A stretch of DNA of 64,000 bases from Varibaculum massiliense (GTDB lineage: Bacteria > Actinomycetota > Actinomycetes > Actinomycetales > Actinomycetaceae), in assembly GCF_900106855.1 (NCBI RefSeq), contig NZ_FNWI01000004.1, positions 62,001 through 126,000 of the forward strand, written 5' to 3'. Position 1 is the first letter of the stretch. The number at the start of each line of letters is the position of its first letter. The notes under the pieces are model-generated. The model was given only the letters and a program-made list of their open reading frames with translations, ran no database searches and was not told the DNA's origin. Of the stretch, positions 1-8,502 are shown one piece after another. The translations under genes and the position numbers were made by a program.

Positions 1-149
1 AATCTATCCGTAAGATCAAAATAATTACTACCGATTGGACTACCGAAAACGGGATGCTGACTCCTTCCCTAAAAATTAAGCGAAATCGGATTCGCGCAGT
101 TTACGGGGAGCAAATCGAGGATCTGTACGCGAAGACAGATAAGAAATAG
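1..149 (+). CDS. C-terminal end of an AMP-dependent acyl-CoA synthetase/ligase (partial)
   Basis: The window opens inside this gene; the frame beginning at base 3 gives 48 codons and then TAG. The visible tail contains WTTENGMLTPSLKIKR, the C-terminal signature of long-chain fatty acid-CoA ligases (ANL superfamily), in which the lysine after the LTP motif belongs to the mobile C-terminal subdomain. The family activates fatty acids as acyl-adenylates and transfers them to CoA. Only the last part of the small C-terminal domain is visible, so substrate and full length cannot be judged. Confidence 0.75.
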   Translation, partial: SIRKIKIITTDWTTENGMLTPSLKIKRNRIRAVYGEQIEDLYAKTDKK

Positions 150-202
150 CGCCGGTTCTATTTTGCTCCCTCGCCAAGGGGATCTTTAAAGAAGTTTAGG
201 AA

Positions 203-553
203 GATCAGCCGGCCTATAAGCCGGGTTCTGTACTGGCGAAGCCAGCGGCGACCATCTATCTACGACGTACGTTACCGCACGCCTGCAGCAACCTACCCGC
301 AAGCTAAAGGCGGACCACCCAACTTGCTGCTTGGTCTTGCTCCGGATGGGGTTTACCTAGCTGGTCAAGTCACCTTGACCACTGGTGGTCTCTTACACCG
401 CCTTTTCACCCTTACCAACGCGAGCGCGTGGCGGTTTATTTTCTGCGGCACTAGCCCGCGGGTCGCCCCGGGTGGCTGTTAGCCATCATCCTGTCCTGTG
501 GAGCCCGGACTTTCCTCGACTATCGCTAGCCGCGGCCGCCCGGCCGACTGATC
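203..553 (-). ncRNA. rnpB: RNase P RNA, bacterial type A
   Basis: Read on the minus strand, the RNA starts near 553 and carries the conserved 5' block with GAGGAAAGTCCGGGCTCC (about 503-520). It ends near 203 with the complement of the 5' arm and the AGAACCCGGCTTATAGGCC segment. These are the universal P4 and P1-proximal elements of the catalytic RNA that removes tRNA 5' leaders. The pairing of the two ends (GATCAGTCGGCC near 553 with GGCCGGCTGATC near 203) fixes the boundaries to within a few bases. The stretch 150-202 before it shows nothing recognisable. Confidence 0.96.
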
Positions 554-560
554 CGGGTCA

Positions 561-566
561 ATAATA
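561..566 (-). promoter_or_regulatory. -10 element of the rnpB promoter
   Basis: The minus strand reads TATTAT here, followed by 7 nt to the inferred 5' end of RNase P RNA at 553. No good -35 hexamer is visible at 17 nt (TTCGAT is the nearest), so only the -10 is claimed. Confidence 0.6.
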
Positions 567-652
567 CCCAAATCCGCCCTCCAATCGAAAGGCAAAGCGT
601 CATTTTGCCAATCTAAAAAGCGAGGAGGGGCAGCCGATTTTTCTAAGGTTGC

Positions 653-658
653 TAGACT
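653..658 (+). promoter_or_regulatory. -10 element for a leaderless YciO/YrdC-type gene
   Basis: TAGACT lies 7 nt before the ATG at 666, and no Shine-Dalgarno sequence precedes that ATG. Transcription would start at the first base of the start codon. This matches the arrangement seen at several other genes in the window. Confidence 0.5.
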
Positions 659-665
659 GGGATAC

Positions 666-1289
666 ATGGTTGCCTACATAGATATTCACCCAGTAAATCC
701 GCAAGCACGCCTAATCACGAAAGCCGCTGACATTATTCGGGACGGGGGCGTAATCGCCTATCCCACCGATTCCGGTTATGCCCTGGGCTGCAAACTTGGA
801 AACAAAGCAGGGTTAGAGCGGATACAAACTATCCGCAAACTGCCCAAAACCCACAACTTCACCCTGATTTGCCATGATTTCAAGCAACTAGGGAAACTGG
901 TAATCGTCGATAATTCGGCGTTTAAGCTGATAAATCGGCTCACCCCTGGGCCTTATACCTTCATTATGAAAGGTGACAAAGCGGTGCCGCGGATTATGGT
1001 CAACCCTAAGAAAAAGACCGTGGGGGCGCGGATTCCTAACCATGTAACCACTTTGGCGCTGGTAGAAGAATTGGGGGAGCCCCTAATGTCTTCTACTTTG
1101 ATTTTGCCGGATAAGGACGTACCGGAAGCTAACGGCTGGGAAATCCGCGACGAAATTGGTTACCTGCTAGATGCGGTAATTGAAGGGCCGGTAGAAGAAG
1201 CCCGACCCACCACGGTTATTGATCTCACCGGAGAAGTTCCCCAGGTAGTACGCCAGGGCGCCGGCGATCTTTCGGATGTAATGCTCTAG
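666..1289 (+). CDS. Sua5/YciO/YrdC-type protein, probable L-threonylcarbamoyladenylate synthase
   Basis: The 207-residue protein has the YrdC nucleotide-binding fold: YPTDSGYALGC near residues 32-42, a KLPKTHNFTLIC segment following it, the PGPYTFIMKG motif, and late SSTLILPD and VIDLTG segments. The family makes threonylcarbamoyl-AMP from threonine, bicarbonate and ATP for the t6A37 modification of tRNA. The YPTDSGY wording and KxxH instead of KRP/KxR resemble the YciO branch, whose role is less certain than that of TsaC. The stop overlaps the GTG start of rarA (TAGTG), so the two are likely co-transcribed and translationally coupled. Confidence 0.8.
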   Translation: MVAYIDIHPVNPQARLITKAADIIRDGGVIAYPTDSGYALGCKLGNKAGLERIQTIRKLPKTHNFTLICHDFKQLGKLVIVDNSAFKLINRLTPGPYTFIMKGDKAVPRIMVNPKKKTVGARIPNHVTTLALVEELGEPLMSSTLILPDKDVPEANGWEIRDEIGYLLDAVIEGPVEEARPTTVIDLTGEVPQVVRQGAGDLSDVML

Positions 1290-2641
1290 TGGATCTTTTC
1301 CAGCAAGCCGCGCTCAACGAACAGGGGATTCCCACATTCTCCGACTCCGCACCTTTGGCGGTGCGGATGCGACCGCTCCGTATCGAGGAGGTAGTGGGGC
1401 AGTCACATTTGCTGGAGCCGGGCTCGCCTCTGCGGCGGCTTTTAGAGCCTCAAGGTAGCGCGGGGGCAGTGAGTTCCATTATTTTTTGGGGGCCGCCGGG
1501 CACGGGAAAAACTACCCTTGCCTATCTGGTAGCCACTGCCTCAAAGCGAAATTTCGTGGAGGTCAGCGCGGTTTCGGCTGGGGTTAAAGAAGTTAGGGCA
1601 GTTATTAAAGAGGCTCGCGAGCAACTGCGCACCACCGGCAAACAAACTGTGCTTTTTGTTGACGAGGTGCATCGCTTCTCTAAGTCTCAGCAAGATGCCC
1701 TGCTGCCGGCAGTGGAAAACTCGTGGGTGATTTTGGTGGCGGCCACTACCGAGAACCCCTCCTTCTCAGTAGTTTCCCCGCTGTTGTCGCGCTCTTTGCT
1801 GCTTACTTTGAACCCGCTAAATAGTGAGGATGTGAAAGAAGTATTGCGGCGCGCCCTCGCCGATGAGCGGGGGCTGAAAGGCAAAGTCACAGCCGACGAG
1901 GACACTCTTACCCGTCTCGCGGATTTAGGGGGAGCCGATGCGCGCAAAGCGCTTACCCTACTAGAGGCCGCTGCTGAGGGGACGCTAGCTGCCGGACGTA
2001 GCGCTCTTACAACTTCCGACATTGCCCGCGCCGCCGATACCGCGATCGTAAAATATGATCGCGATGACCACTATGACGTGATTAGTGCGTTTATTAAATC
2101 TATGCGCGGCTCCGATGTCGATGCCACCTTGCATTATTTGGCGCGCATGATCGAAGGGGGAGAAGACCCCCGGTTTATTGCCCGCCGCATCATGATTTGT
2201 GCCAGCGAAGACGTGGGGATGGCTGACCCGACTGCGTTACAAATCGCTGTGTCCGCCGCGCAGGCAGTGCAAATGGTTGGAATGCCCGAGGGACGGATTA
2301 TTTTGGCTCAGGCCGCGGTGGCAGTAGCTACCGCCCCGAAGTCCAATGCCTCCTATTTGGGAATCGAAGCCGCCATCAAAGATGTTCGCGCCGGGAAAAG
2401 CGACCCGGTACCCACCCCGCTGCGTGATTCTCATTACCCTGGAGCCGAGAAGCTGGGAGTGTCCGGATATAAATATGCGCATGACTTTCCGCACCACATT
2501 GTAAAACAAACTTATCTACCTGCAGCTTTAGTTGGAACTCAGTACTACCATCCCACCGATAATGGATACGAACAGCTGGTTTCAAAACGGCTGCAAACTA
2601 TTCGTGGCATCTTGTCCAATGGCAAAGGCGAACAAAAATAG
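1289..2641 (+). CDS. rarA: replication-associated recombination protein A (MgsA/WRNIP1 family AAA+ ATPase)
   Basis: The 450-residue AAA+ protein has Walker A GPPGTGKTT near residue 70, Walker B LFVDEVHR, sensor 1 AATTENPSF, and the RarA C-terminal tetramerisation region (EDPRFIARRIMICASEDVG). Family members act at stalled replication forks and single-strand gaps with SSB. The GTG start shares one base with the stop of the preceding gene. The length is normal for the family and no catalytic change is visible. Confidence 0.93.
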   Translation: MDLFQQAALNEQGIPTFSDSAPLAVRMRPLRIEEVVGQSHLLEPGSPLRRLLEPQGSAGAVSSIIFWGPPGTGKTTLAYLVATASKRNFVEVSAVSAGVKEVRAVIKEAREQLRTTGKQTVLFVDEVHRFSKSQQDALLPAVENSWVILVAATTENPSFSVVSPLLSRSLLLTLNPLNSEDVKEVLRRALADERGLKGKVTADEDTLTRLADLGGADARKALTLLEAAAEGTLAAGRSALTTSDIARAADTAIVKYDRDDHYDVISAFIKSMRGSDVDATLHYLARMIEGGEDPRFIARRIMICASEDVGMADPTALQIAVSAAQAVQMVGMPEGRIILAQAAVAVATAPKSNASYLGIEAAIKDVRAGKSDPVPTPLRDSHYPGAEKLGVSGYKYAHDFPHHIVKQTYLPAALVGTQYYHPTDNGYEQLVSKRLQTIRGILSNGKGEQK

Positions 2642-2675
2642 GTTAGTCTAAAACCTGTTGTTTTAAAGCAACCCT

Positions 2676-2717
2676 GGGGTCTTAGCCCGCGTGGTGACCC
2701 CACCGGCATGACCGGTG
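2676..2717 (+). promoter_or_regulatory. two adjacent hairpins in the rpsD leader
   Basis: GGGGTC (2676-2681) pairs with GACCCC (2696-2701). Directly after it, CACCGG (2701-2706) pairs with CCGGTG (2712-2717). Neither is followed by a T tract, so they are poor terminators for rarA. They lie about 25 nt before the AGGAG ribosome binding site of rpsD. Primary rRNA-binding S4 autoregulates in other bacteria, so an S4-binding leader is possible but not shown. Confidence 0.35.
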
Positions 2718-2754
2718 AAATGCAAATTGAAGAACACATACAGGAGAAAAATAA

Positions 2755-3378
2755 ATGGGAAATAAGCGTTCGCGCAAACAGGTTCGTCTATCTCGCGCTT
2801 TGGGAATCGCGTTAACCCCCAAGGCACAGCGTTACTTTGACCGCCGCCCCTACGGTCCCGGTGAGCATGGGCGGGCTCGCCGCCGCAGCGAATCTGACTA
2901 TGCTATCCGTCTAAAGGAAAAGCAGCGTCTGCGTGCCCAGTACAATATCCGCGAGGCTCAGATGCACCGCCTATTCGAAGAGGCACGGCGGATTAAAGGA
3001 ATGACCGGTGACAACCTGATTGTGCTGCTGGAGTCGCGTCTAGATGCCCTGGTATTGCGCTCTGGTTTTGCGCGCTCTATGCCGCAGGCTCGCCAAACGG
3101 TAGTTCACCGTCACGTGCTGGTAGATGGCAAACCGGTTGATCGTCCCTCTTACCGGGTAAAGCCGGGTCAGGTTATCCAGATTTGCCCCAAGTCCCAGAC
3201 CAAGGACCCCTTTATTGTGGCGGCTGCGGGCTCTCACCGTGATGTACTCCCGGATGTGCCCCCATATTTGGATGTGAATCTGGAACAGCTGCAGGCCACC
3301 TACGTGCGTCTGCCCGAGCGCGATGAAATCCCGGTAGTCTGCGATTTGCAGATGGTGGTTGAGCACTACTCGCGTTAG
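2755..3378 (+). CDS. rpsD: 30S ribosomal protein S4
   Basis: The 207-residue protein has the S4 N-terminal domain (RRPYGPGEHGRARR, EKQRLRAQYNIREAQ) and the S4 RNA-binding fold with LESRLDALVLRSGFARSMPQARQ and HVLVDGKPVDRPSYRVKPG. It nucleates assembly of the 30S body on 16S rRNA. The zinc-binding cysteines of C+ S4 forms are absent, so this is a C-minus paralogue type. AGGAGAAAAATAA precedes the ATG. The gene stands alone here, outside the rpoA cluster, as is usual in this lineage. Confidence 0.97.
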   Translation: MGNKRSRKQVRLSRALGIALTPKAQRYFDRRPYGPGEHGRARRRSESDYAIRLKEKQRLRAQYNIREAQMHRLFEEARRIKGMTGDNLIVLLESRLDALVLRSGFARSMPQARQTVVHRHVLVDGKPVDRPSYRVKPGQVIQICPKSQTKDPFIVAAAGSHRDVLPDVPPYLDVNLEQLQATYVRLPERDEIPVVCDLQMVVEHYSR

Positions 3379-3395
3379 TCGTAAAAACTTTTTGT

Positions 3396-3427
3396 CTGAT
3401 GCCTCCTGATTTTTCGGGGGGCATCAG
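3396..3427 (+). terminator. terminator-like hairpin after rpsD
   Basis: CTGATGCC (3396-3403) pairs exactly with GGCATCAG (3420-3427) around a loop that can pair further through CC/GG. The T tract after the stem is short and interrupted, so termination strength is uncertain. Confidence 0.5.
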
Positions 3428-3508
3428 TCATATCTACCTCGGTTCGGGGCTTCGGACGCAGTAGGGTAAAATTCAGCGATATAAGCATTTCTTAGGGAAG
3501 GAAGAATT

Positions 3509-3859
3509 ATGAGCGTTGGTGAGATAGCTTCATTAATCGCCGCAATAGCTTTTTTGCTGCTGGTACTGTTCCTGGCAATACCACTATGGAAACTAGGGAA
3601 AGTTTTTGACCAACTACAGGACTCGATCGAACAGGTTGCCTCCGACACCGGAGATACCGTCAAAGAAGTTTCCCAAACAGTCCGGGATGCGAACGCCCAG
3701 TTGGTGCGGGTAGATGCGGTTACTACTTCGGCTGCCCAAGTCGCGCAAGATGTCTCTGCGGTTTCCACCCTGGTTTCTTCTACCTTCGCCGGTCCGCTAA
3801 TCAAACTCTCGGCCTTCTCTTATGCGGCTCGCAAAATGTTTAACCGGAAAGGTCAATAA
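3509..3859 (+). CDS. DUF948 domain-containing membrane protein
   Basis: The 116-residue protein has one N-terminal membrane helix (IASLIAAIAFLLLVLFLAIPLW, residues about 6-27). A predicted coiled-coil region follows (QLQDSIEQVASDTGDTVKEV and onward), then a short hydrophobic and basic tail. This is the DUF948 layout, and such proteins commonly sit just upstream of alaS in actinobacteria. No enzymatic motif is present and the function is unknown. AGGGAAGGAAG precedes the ATG. It ends two bases before the next small gene, so the two are almost certainly one transcript. Confidence 0.75.
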   Translation: MSVGEIASLIAAIAFLLLVLFLAIPLWKLGKVFDQLQDSIEQVASDTGDTVKEVSQTVRDANAQLVRVDAVTTSAAQVAQDVSAVSTLVSSTFAGPLIKLSAFSYAARKMFNRKGQ

Positions 3860-3861
3860 CC

Positions 3862-4038
3862 ATGAAGAAATTGGTGAAACTGGGGCTTGCTGTAGCCGTA
3901 GTGGGCGCTATCGCCTGGTCGATTCCGCCGGTGCGTGAGCGGATGCAAACCGCTTACCAAGGGTTCCAAGAGGACTTTGAAAATAGAGAAAGACAGCTAC
4001 GCGCGGCTTTAATGCCCGAAACCACCCCCTTAAGTTAA
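3862..4038 (+). CDS. small single-pass membrane protein (58 aa)
   Basis: ATG at 3862 lies 2 nt after the DUF948 stop and the frame runs to TAA at 4036-4038. The product begins with a basic MKKLVK segment, then a hydrophobic helix (LGLAVAVVGAIAWSIP, about 7-22), then a charged tail rich in Glu, Arg and Gln. It is a plausible membrane-anchored microprotein, and its tight coupling to the DUF948 gene suggests they act together. No family is recognised with confidence. The AGGTCAATAACC upstream contains a weak ribosome binding site. Confidence 0.6.
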   Translation: MKKLVKLGLAVAVVGAIAWSIPPVRERMQTAYQGFQEDFENRERQLRAALMPETTPLS

Positions 4039-4088
4039 TCGCTTTTCCACCAGGAGGTAGCTCCTCCGCATAAAGATTTAGAGGCATA

Positions 4089-6770
4089 ATGCAAACTTCT
4101 GAGATTCGTTCCCGTTGGCTTGACTATTTTGCGAAGCAGGGACACCACCTGGCACCTTCGGTTCCGCTGGTGTCTCCCGATAAGTCGATTCTGTTCACGA
4201 TTGCGGGAATGGTGCCGTTCATTCCCTATATCGTAGGTACCGAACCGGCGCCTTGGCCGCGTGCTGCCAGCGTACAAAAGTGCATCCGCACTAACGATAT
4301 TGAAGAGGTCGGTAAAACCACTAGGCACGGCACTTTCTTCCAAATGTGTGGAAACTTTAGTTTCGGTGACTATTTCAAACAGGGTGCCTCCAAAATGGCT
4401 TGGGATTTGCTCACCGGCTCCGTGGAAGAAGGCAAATACGGCCTGGACGGGGACAAACTATGGGTAACCATTTGGGAAAAGGATGACGAGGCCGAGGACG
4501 TATGGCTAAACCAAATCGGTCTCGATCCCTTGCATCTGCAAAAGCTGCCACGCGAAGAAATCTTTTGGGACACCGGACAGCCAGGGCCGGCCGGCCCTTG
4601 CGCTGAAATTCATTTTGATCGCGGTAGCGCTTATGGCCCGGAGGGTGGTCCGGAAGTAGATACCGGCGGGGATCGCTACCTGGAGCTATGGAATCTGGTT
4701 TTTGACCAGTACTTGCGGGGAGAAGGAGTCGGTAAAGACTATCCGCTGCTCGGCGAGCTGGATAAGAAATGCATCGATACCGGGTTGGGACTGGAACGAC
4801 TAGCGTTCTTGCTGCAAGGCAAGGACAACATGTACGAGATTGACCAGGTATTCCCGGTAATTGAAAAAGCCCAGGAACTTTCCGGAAAACAGTACACCCA
4901 AGGTAAAACTTCGAAAGACCCTAATGATATTCGAATGCGGGTAGTCGCGGATCACGTACGTAGCGCCCTAATGCTGATTGGGGACGGAGTGCGTCCCGGA
5001 AACGACGGGCGCGGATATGTGTTGCGCCGCCTGATTCGCCGGGTAGTACGCGCTATGCGGCTACTGGGAGTAACCAAGCCGGTATTCCCAGATTTACTTC
5101 CGGTCTCAAAGCAGGTGATGGCCACTTCCTATCCGGAACTGGACAAGGATTGGCAAACCATTTCGACCGTAGCTTACGAGGAAGAGGACGCCTTTAGGCG
5201 CACTCTGGAATCGGGAACTCTAATTTTTGACCAGGCAGTGGCTCAGGTTAAGAAACGCCACGAAAGCCAGCTATCGGGTAAAGATGCCTTCACCTTGCAC
5301 GACACCTACGGATTCCCGATTGACCTCACTATCGAGATGGCTGAGGAACACGGTATTCAGGTTGATCGCGAAAAATTCACTCAGTTAATGCAGGAACAAA
5401 AGAACCGCGCTCGCGAAGATGCCCGTGCCAAGAAGACCGGGCACGTAGATGCCCGTATCTATCACGAGCTAGAGGCCGAACTAGGACACGAAGTCGAATT
5501 CGTGGGCTACACCGAAGACAGCTGCAACGCGAAAGTCATCGGACTACTAGCTGATGGCCAGGCAGTCCCCACCGCTTCGGCAGGCAGCAATGTGGAAGTC
5601 GTTCTAGATACCACACCTTTTTATGCGGAAATGGGCGGGCAACTGGCTGACCACGGCGTAATCCGCTCCTTCCAGGGTGCAAAGTTTAAAGTCAAGGATG
5701 TGCAAAGCCCAGTCGCCGGGCTGCGGGTACACCGCGGAACCTTGGAACAGGGACAACTGACGGTAGGTGACGAGGTAGTGGCGGCAATTGATACCGCCCG
5801 CCGGAAAGCCATTGCCCGCGCCCACACCGCTACCCATATATTGCATAAAGCCCTGCAAGAAAACTTGGGAGCGCAGGCTACCCAGGCCGGCTCAGAAAAC
5901 AATGAGAACCGCTTGCGTTTCGACTTCCACCACACCCGCGCTTTGAGCGGGGAACAAATGAGGGCGATTTCGGATCGAATCAATGACCGTTTGCGGGATA
6001 ACTTGGAAGTGAACACCGAGGTTATGCCGATTGAAGAGGCCAAAAAGTCTGGTGCTACCGCTTTGTTTGGCGAAAAGTATGGCTCCATAGTGCGGGTAGT
6101 AGATATTGGTGACGGCTGGGATCGAGAGTTTTGCGGCGGTACCCATACGCCTACTACCGGATACCTGGGACAGGTAGTGCTGATGGGGGAAAACTCTATC
6201 GGTTCCGGAGTACGTCGAATTGAAGCCTTGGTAGCTGATGAAGCCAATAAATTCCAAGCTAAAGAGCACGCTCTGGTCTCTCAGGTAGCTTCCATTATGG
6301 GAACTAAACCAGAAGAAATTCCGGCTCGGATTGATGATGCTTTGATGCGTTTGAAGCAGGCTCAAAAGCAGCTAGCAAAACTGCAGGAACAATCATTGCT
6401 TTCACGAATCGGAGAAATCGCTGCCTCGGCTAAAGAGATTCGGGGAGCGCGGGTGGTTACCTTCAATGCCGGGGAAGTCTCTGCAGAAGCCCTGCGTACC
6501 CTGGCACAGTCTTTACGGCAACGGCTAGAGGATACCGCTGCTGTGGTTAGCGTAGGTGGCGTTTCTAAGAATCGCCCGCAGGTAATCGTAGCTACCACCC
6601 AGCAAGCTCGGGACCAGGGAATAAAGGCTGGTGAACTGGTGAAAATCGCGGCACAGATTATGGGAGGCGGCGGGGGAGGCCGCCCGGATCTCGCACAAGG
6701 CGGGGGTAAAGATGCGAGTAAACTCGCCGCTGCCTTGGAAACCATCGCCAGTGAGATAGCCAAGAAATAA
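4089..6770 (+). CDS. alaS: alanine--tRNA ligase
   Basis: The 893-residue protein has all the expected parts: the class II catalytic core at the N terminus (TRHGTFFQMCGNFSFGDYFK), the tRNA-recognition and RRLIRRVVRA region, and the editing domain with HTATHILHKAL plus a CGGTH zinc motif. The C-Ala domain ends in the glycine-rich GGGGGGRPDLAQGGG segment. It charges tRNA-Ala and hydrolyses mischarged Ser/Gly-tRNA-Ala. The stop shares a base with the ATG of ruvX (TAATG). AGAGG lies just before the ATG. Confidence 0.98.
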   Translation: MQTSEIRSRWLDYFAKQGHHLAPSVPLVSPDKSILFTIAGMVPFIPYIVGTEPAPWPRAASVQKCIRTNDIEEVGKTTRHGTFFQMCGNFSFGDYFKQGASKMAWDLLTGSVEEGKYGLDGDKLWVTIWEKDDEAEDVWLNQIGLDPLHLQKLPREEIFWDTGQPGPAGPCAEIHFDRGSAYGPEGGPEVDTGGDRYLELWNLVFDQYLRGEGVGKDYPLLGELDKKCIDTGLGLERLAFLLQGKDNMYEIDQVFPVIEKAQELSGKQYTQGKTSKDPNDIRMRVVADHVRSALMLIGDGVRPGNDGRGYVLRRLIRRVVRAMRLLGVTKPVFPDLLPVSKQVMATSYPELDKDWQTISTVAYEEEDAFRRTLESGTLIFDQAVAQVKKRHESQLSGKDAFTLHDTYGFPIDLTIEMAEEHGIQVDREKFTQLMQEQKNRAREDARAKKTGHVDARIYHELEAELGHEVEFVGYTEDSCNAKVIGLLADGQAVPTASAGSNVEVVLDTTPFYAEMGGQLADHGVIRSFQGAKFKVKDVQSPVAGLRVHRGTLEQGQLTVGDEVVAAIDTARRKAIARAHTATHILHKALQENLGAQATQAGSENNENRLRFDFHHTRALSGEQMRAISDRINDRLRDNLEVNTEVMPIEEAKKSGATALFGEKYGSIVRVVDIGDGWDREFCGGTHTPTTGYLGQVVLMGENSIGSGVRRIEALVADEANKFQAKEHALVSQVASIMGTKPEEIPARIDDALMRLKQAQKQLAKLQEQSLLSRIGEIAASAKEIRGARVVTFNAGEVSAEALRTLAQSLRQRLEDTAAVVSVGGVSKNRPQVIVATTQQARDQGIKAGELVKIAAQIMGGGGGGRPDLAQGGGKDASKLAAALETIASEIAKK

Positions 6771-7246
6771 TGCGTCCCGGGGTACGCCTTAGTATCGACC
6801 TAGGTACTCACCGGATTGGAGTGGCTCGCTCTGATGCCGCGGGAACTTTAGCCTTCCCGTTGGAAACCGTTTACCGCGAGGGAGGGCAAGAACTCTTCCG
6901 GATTGTGGAATTGGCAGCCGAGTATGATGCTAGGGAGATTATCATTGGTTTGCCGCGTTTGCTCAGCGGTAAAGAAGGTAAAAACGCTGCGGACGTGCGT
7001 TCTTGGGGTGCTGAGTTGGAACAGCTGTTACCAACTTGTAATATAAGACTTGTAGATGAGCGTCTTACCAGCGTCAGCGCTCATCGACAGTTGCGTTCCG
7101 CCGGACTCGGGGGACGGCAACACAAGAACGTCGTAGACCAACAGGCTGCGGTATTGATACTGGAGCAAGCACTGGAAACAGAGAGGCAAACCGGGAAGAT
7201 TCCCGGAGTGCCACTGGGCAGCGGACCTGAAAGCGAGGAAGCCTGA
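6770..7246 (+). CDS. ruvX: Holliday junction resolvase-like protein RuvX/YqgF
   Basis: The 158-residue protein has the RNase H-like fold, with SIDLGTHRIGVARSD at the N terminus supplying the first catalytic Asp, IIIGLPRLLSG in the middle, LVDERLTSVSA, and a KNVVDQQAAVLIL end. The family processes 16S rRNA precursor 5' ends in E. coli and acts on branched DNA in other species. It overlaps alaS upstream and mltG downstream by one base each. The alaS-ruvX-mltG-aroE order is a conserved actinobacterial block. Confidence 0.92.
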   Translation: MRPGVRLSIDLGTHRIGVARSDAAGTLAFPLETVYREGGQELFRIVELAAEYDAREIIIGLPRLLSGKEGKNAADVRSWGAELEQLLPTCNIRLVDERLTSVSAHRQLRSAGLGGRQHKNVVDQQAAVLILEQALETERQTGKIPGVPLGSGPESEEA

Positions 7247-8502
7247 TGAGCCGGGAGCCTAACCCTAACCCTCCAACGCGGCATTTTCCCTCCCGTCGCG
7301 CCGATAAAGCGGGGGGTAACAGTCCTGCGCCCAGAGACGAGTCGGCCAGCCTCGATAACTATTGGGAAGAGGATGCCCCACAGACTGATTCCCCTGCTGC
7401 CTCGGCCTCCGGGCGCGCTGCCCGGCGTAAAGCTCGGCGGAAGAAACGTACTATCGCCGCGATTGTTATTTTGGTGGTAATTGGGTTAATCACCGGAGCC
7501 GCAGTAATAGCTACCCGCGAACTTGGGGGTATCAGTACTATTTTCTCTGGTGGCAAGGACTATGAAGGCAAAGGCTCCGGGGAAGTAATTATTGAAATTC
7601 CCGAGGGCGCTTCGGGCAAAGCAATTGGCGTAATCCTCCAAGAAAAAGGAGTAATTGCAGATGCCGAAGTGTTTGCCGGTATTTTCAAGAAGAACTCCTT
7701 AGCGCAAGGAGTGCAGGCGGGACGCTTCAGGCTACATAAGCGGATGTCTGCGCGAGAAGCCCTAGCGATGCTGCTAGATCCGGCATCGAAAGCAGATATT
7801 AAAGTAACTATTCCCCCCGGGTTTACAGTCAAACAGATTAAGACTCGTTTCCAAGAAACTATTGGCTTTAGCGCCGATCAGGTGGCGGAAGCCTTTGCTG
7901 ACCCGGCAGATTATGGGATTCCCGGTCAAAGTGAGGAGTCTTTTGAGGGATGGCTAGCCCCCGACACCTATACGGTAGCCACCAATCAAAGTGCTAACGA
8001 CCTGGTGAAAACCATGGTAGATACCCAAATTAAGCGCCTGGATGATGCCGGGGTGGCGGCTGACCAACGCGCTACGGTGATCATTAAGGCTTCGATTCTG
8101 GAAAAAGAAGTCAATGTGGAAAAATATTATCCGCAGGTAGCACGGGTGATTGAGAACCGTTTGCAAGATAACAGTGAGACCCACGGCTATTTACAGATGG
8201 ATTCCACCGTGGTTTATGGACTGGGACGCTCAGGCGGGATTCCCAGTTCCGAAGATTTAGAAACTGACACCCCCTACAACACTTATAAACATAAGGGGCT
8301 GCCACCTACCGCGATTGGGACAGTAGGAGAGACAGCCTTAAAAGCGGTGGTGAAACCGGCAGATGGGAAATGGCTTTACTTCACCACGGTTAACCTGGAT
8401 AGCGGGGAAACCAAGTTTGCCCTTACTTTAGAGGAGCAGACTAAGAACGTGGAAGAACTCAAGCAGTGGTGCCAGCAGAACCAGGGCAAATGCAAACGCT
8501 AA
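7246..8502 (+). CDS. mltG: endolytic murein transglycosylase MltG (YceG-like)
   Basis: The 418-residue protein has a basic, proline-rich cytoplasmic N terminus of about 65 residues, one membrane helix (TIAAIVILVVIGLITGAAVI), a LysM-like region (EIPEGASGKAIGVILQEKGV), and the YceG catalytic domain. That domain contains ASILEKEVN, which holds the catalytic Glu, and QMDSTVVYGLG. It cleaves nascent glycan strands and is thought to set their length. The last 13 bases overlap the likely start of aroE. Confidence 0.94.
   Translation: MSREPNPNPPTRHFPSRRADKAGGNSPAPRDESASLDNYWEEDAPQTDSPAASASGRAARRKARRKKRTIAAIVILVVIGLITGAAVIATRELGGISTIFSGGKDYEGKGSGEVIIEIPEGASGKAIGVILQEKGVIADAEVFAGIFKKNSLAQGVQAGRFRLHKRMSAREALAMLLDPASKADIKVTIPPGFTVKQIKTRFQETIGFSADQVAEAFADPADYGIPGQSEESFEGWLAPDTYTVATNQSANDLVKTMVDTQIKRLDDAGVAADQRATVIIKASILEKEVNVEKYYPQVARVIENRLQDNSETHGYLQMDSTVVYGLGRSGGIPSSEDLETDTPYNTYKHKGLPPTAIGTVGETALKAVVKPADGKWLYFTTVNLDSGETKFALTLEEQTKNVEELKQWCQQNQGKCKR

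Noticed and set aside
479-667. 62-codon minus-strand frame over the 5' part of rnpB
   Set aside because: It overlaps RNase P RNA and its promoter and has no ribosome binding site or family signature.
4039-4088. T-box or other riboswitch before alaS
   Set aside because: Only a short AGGAG/CTCCT pairing is present in 50 nt; there is no T-box sequence and no room for a specifier stem.
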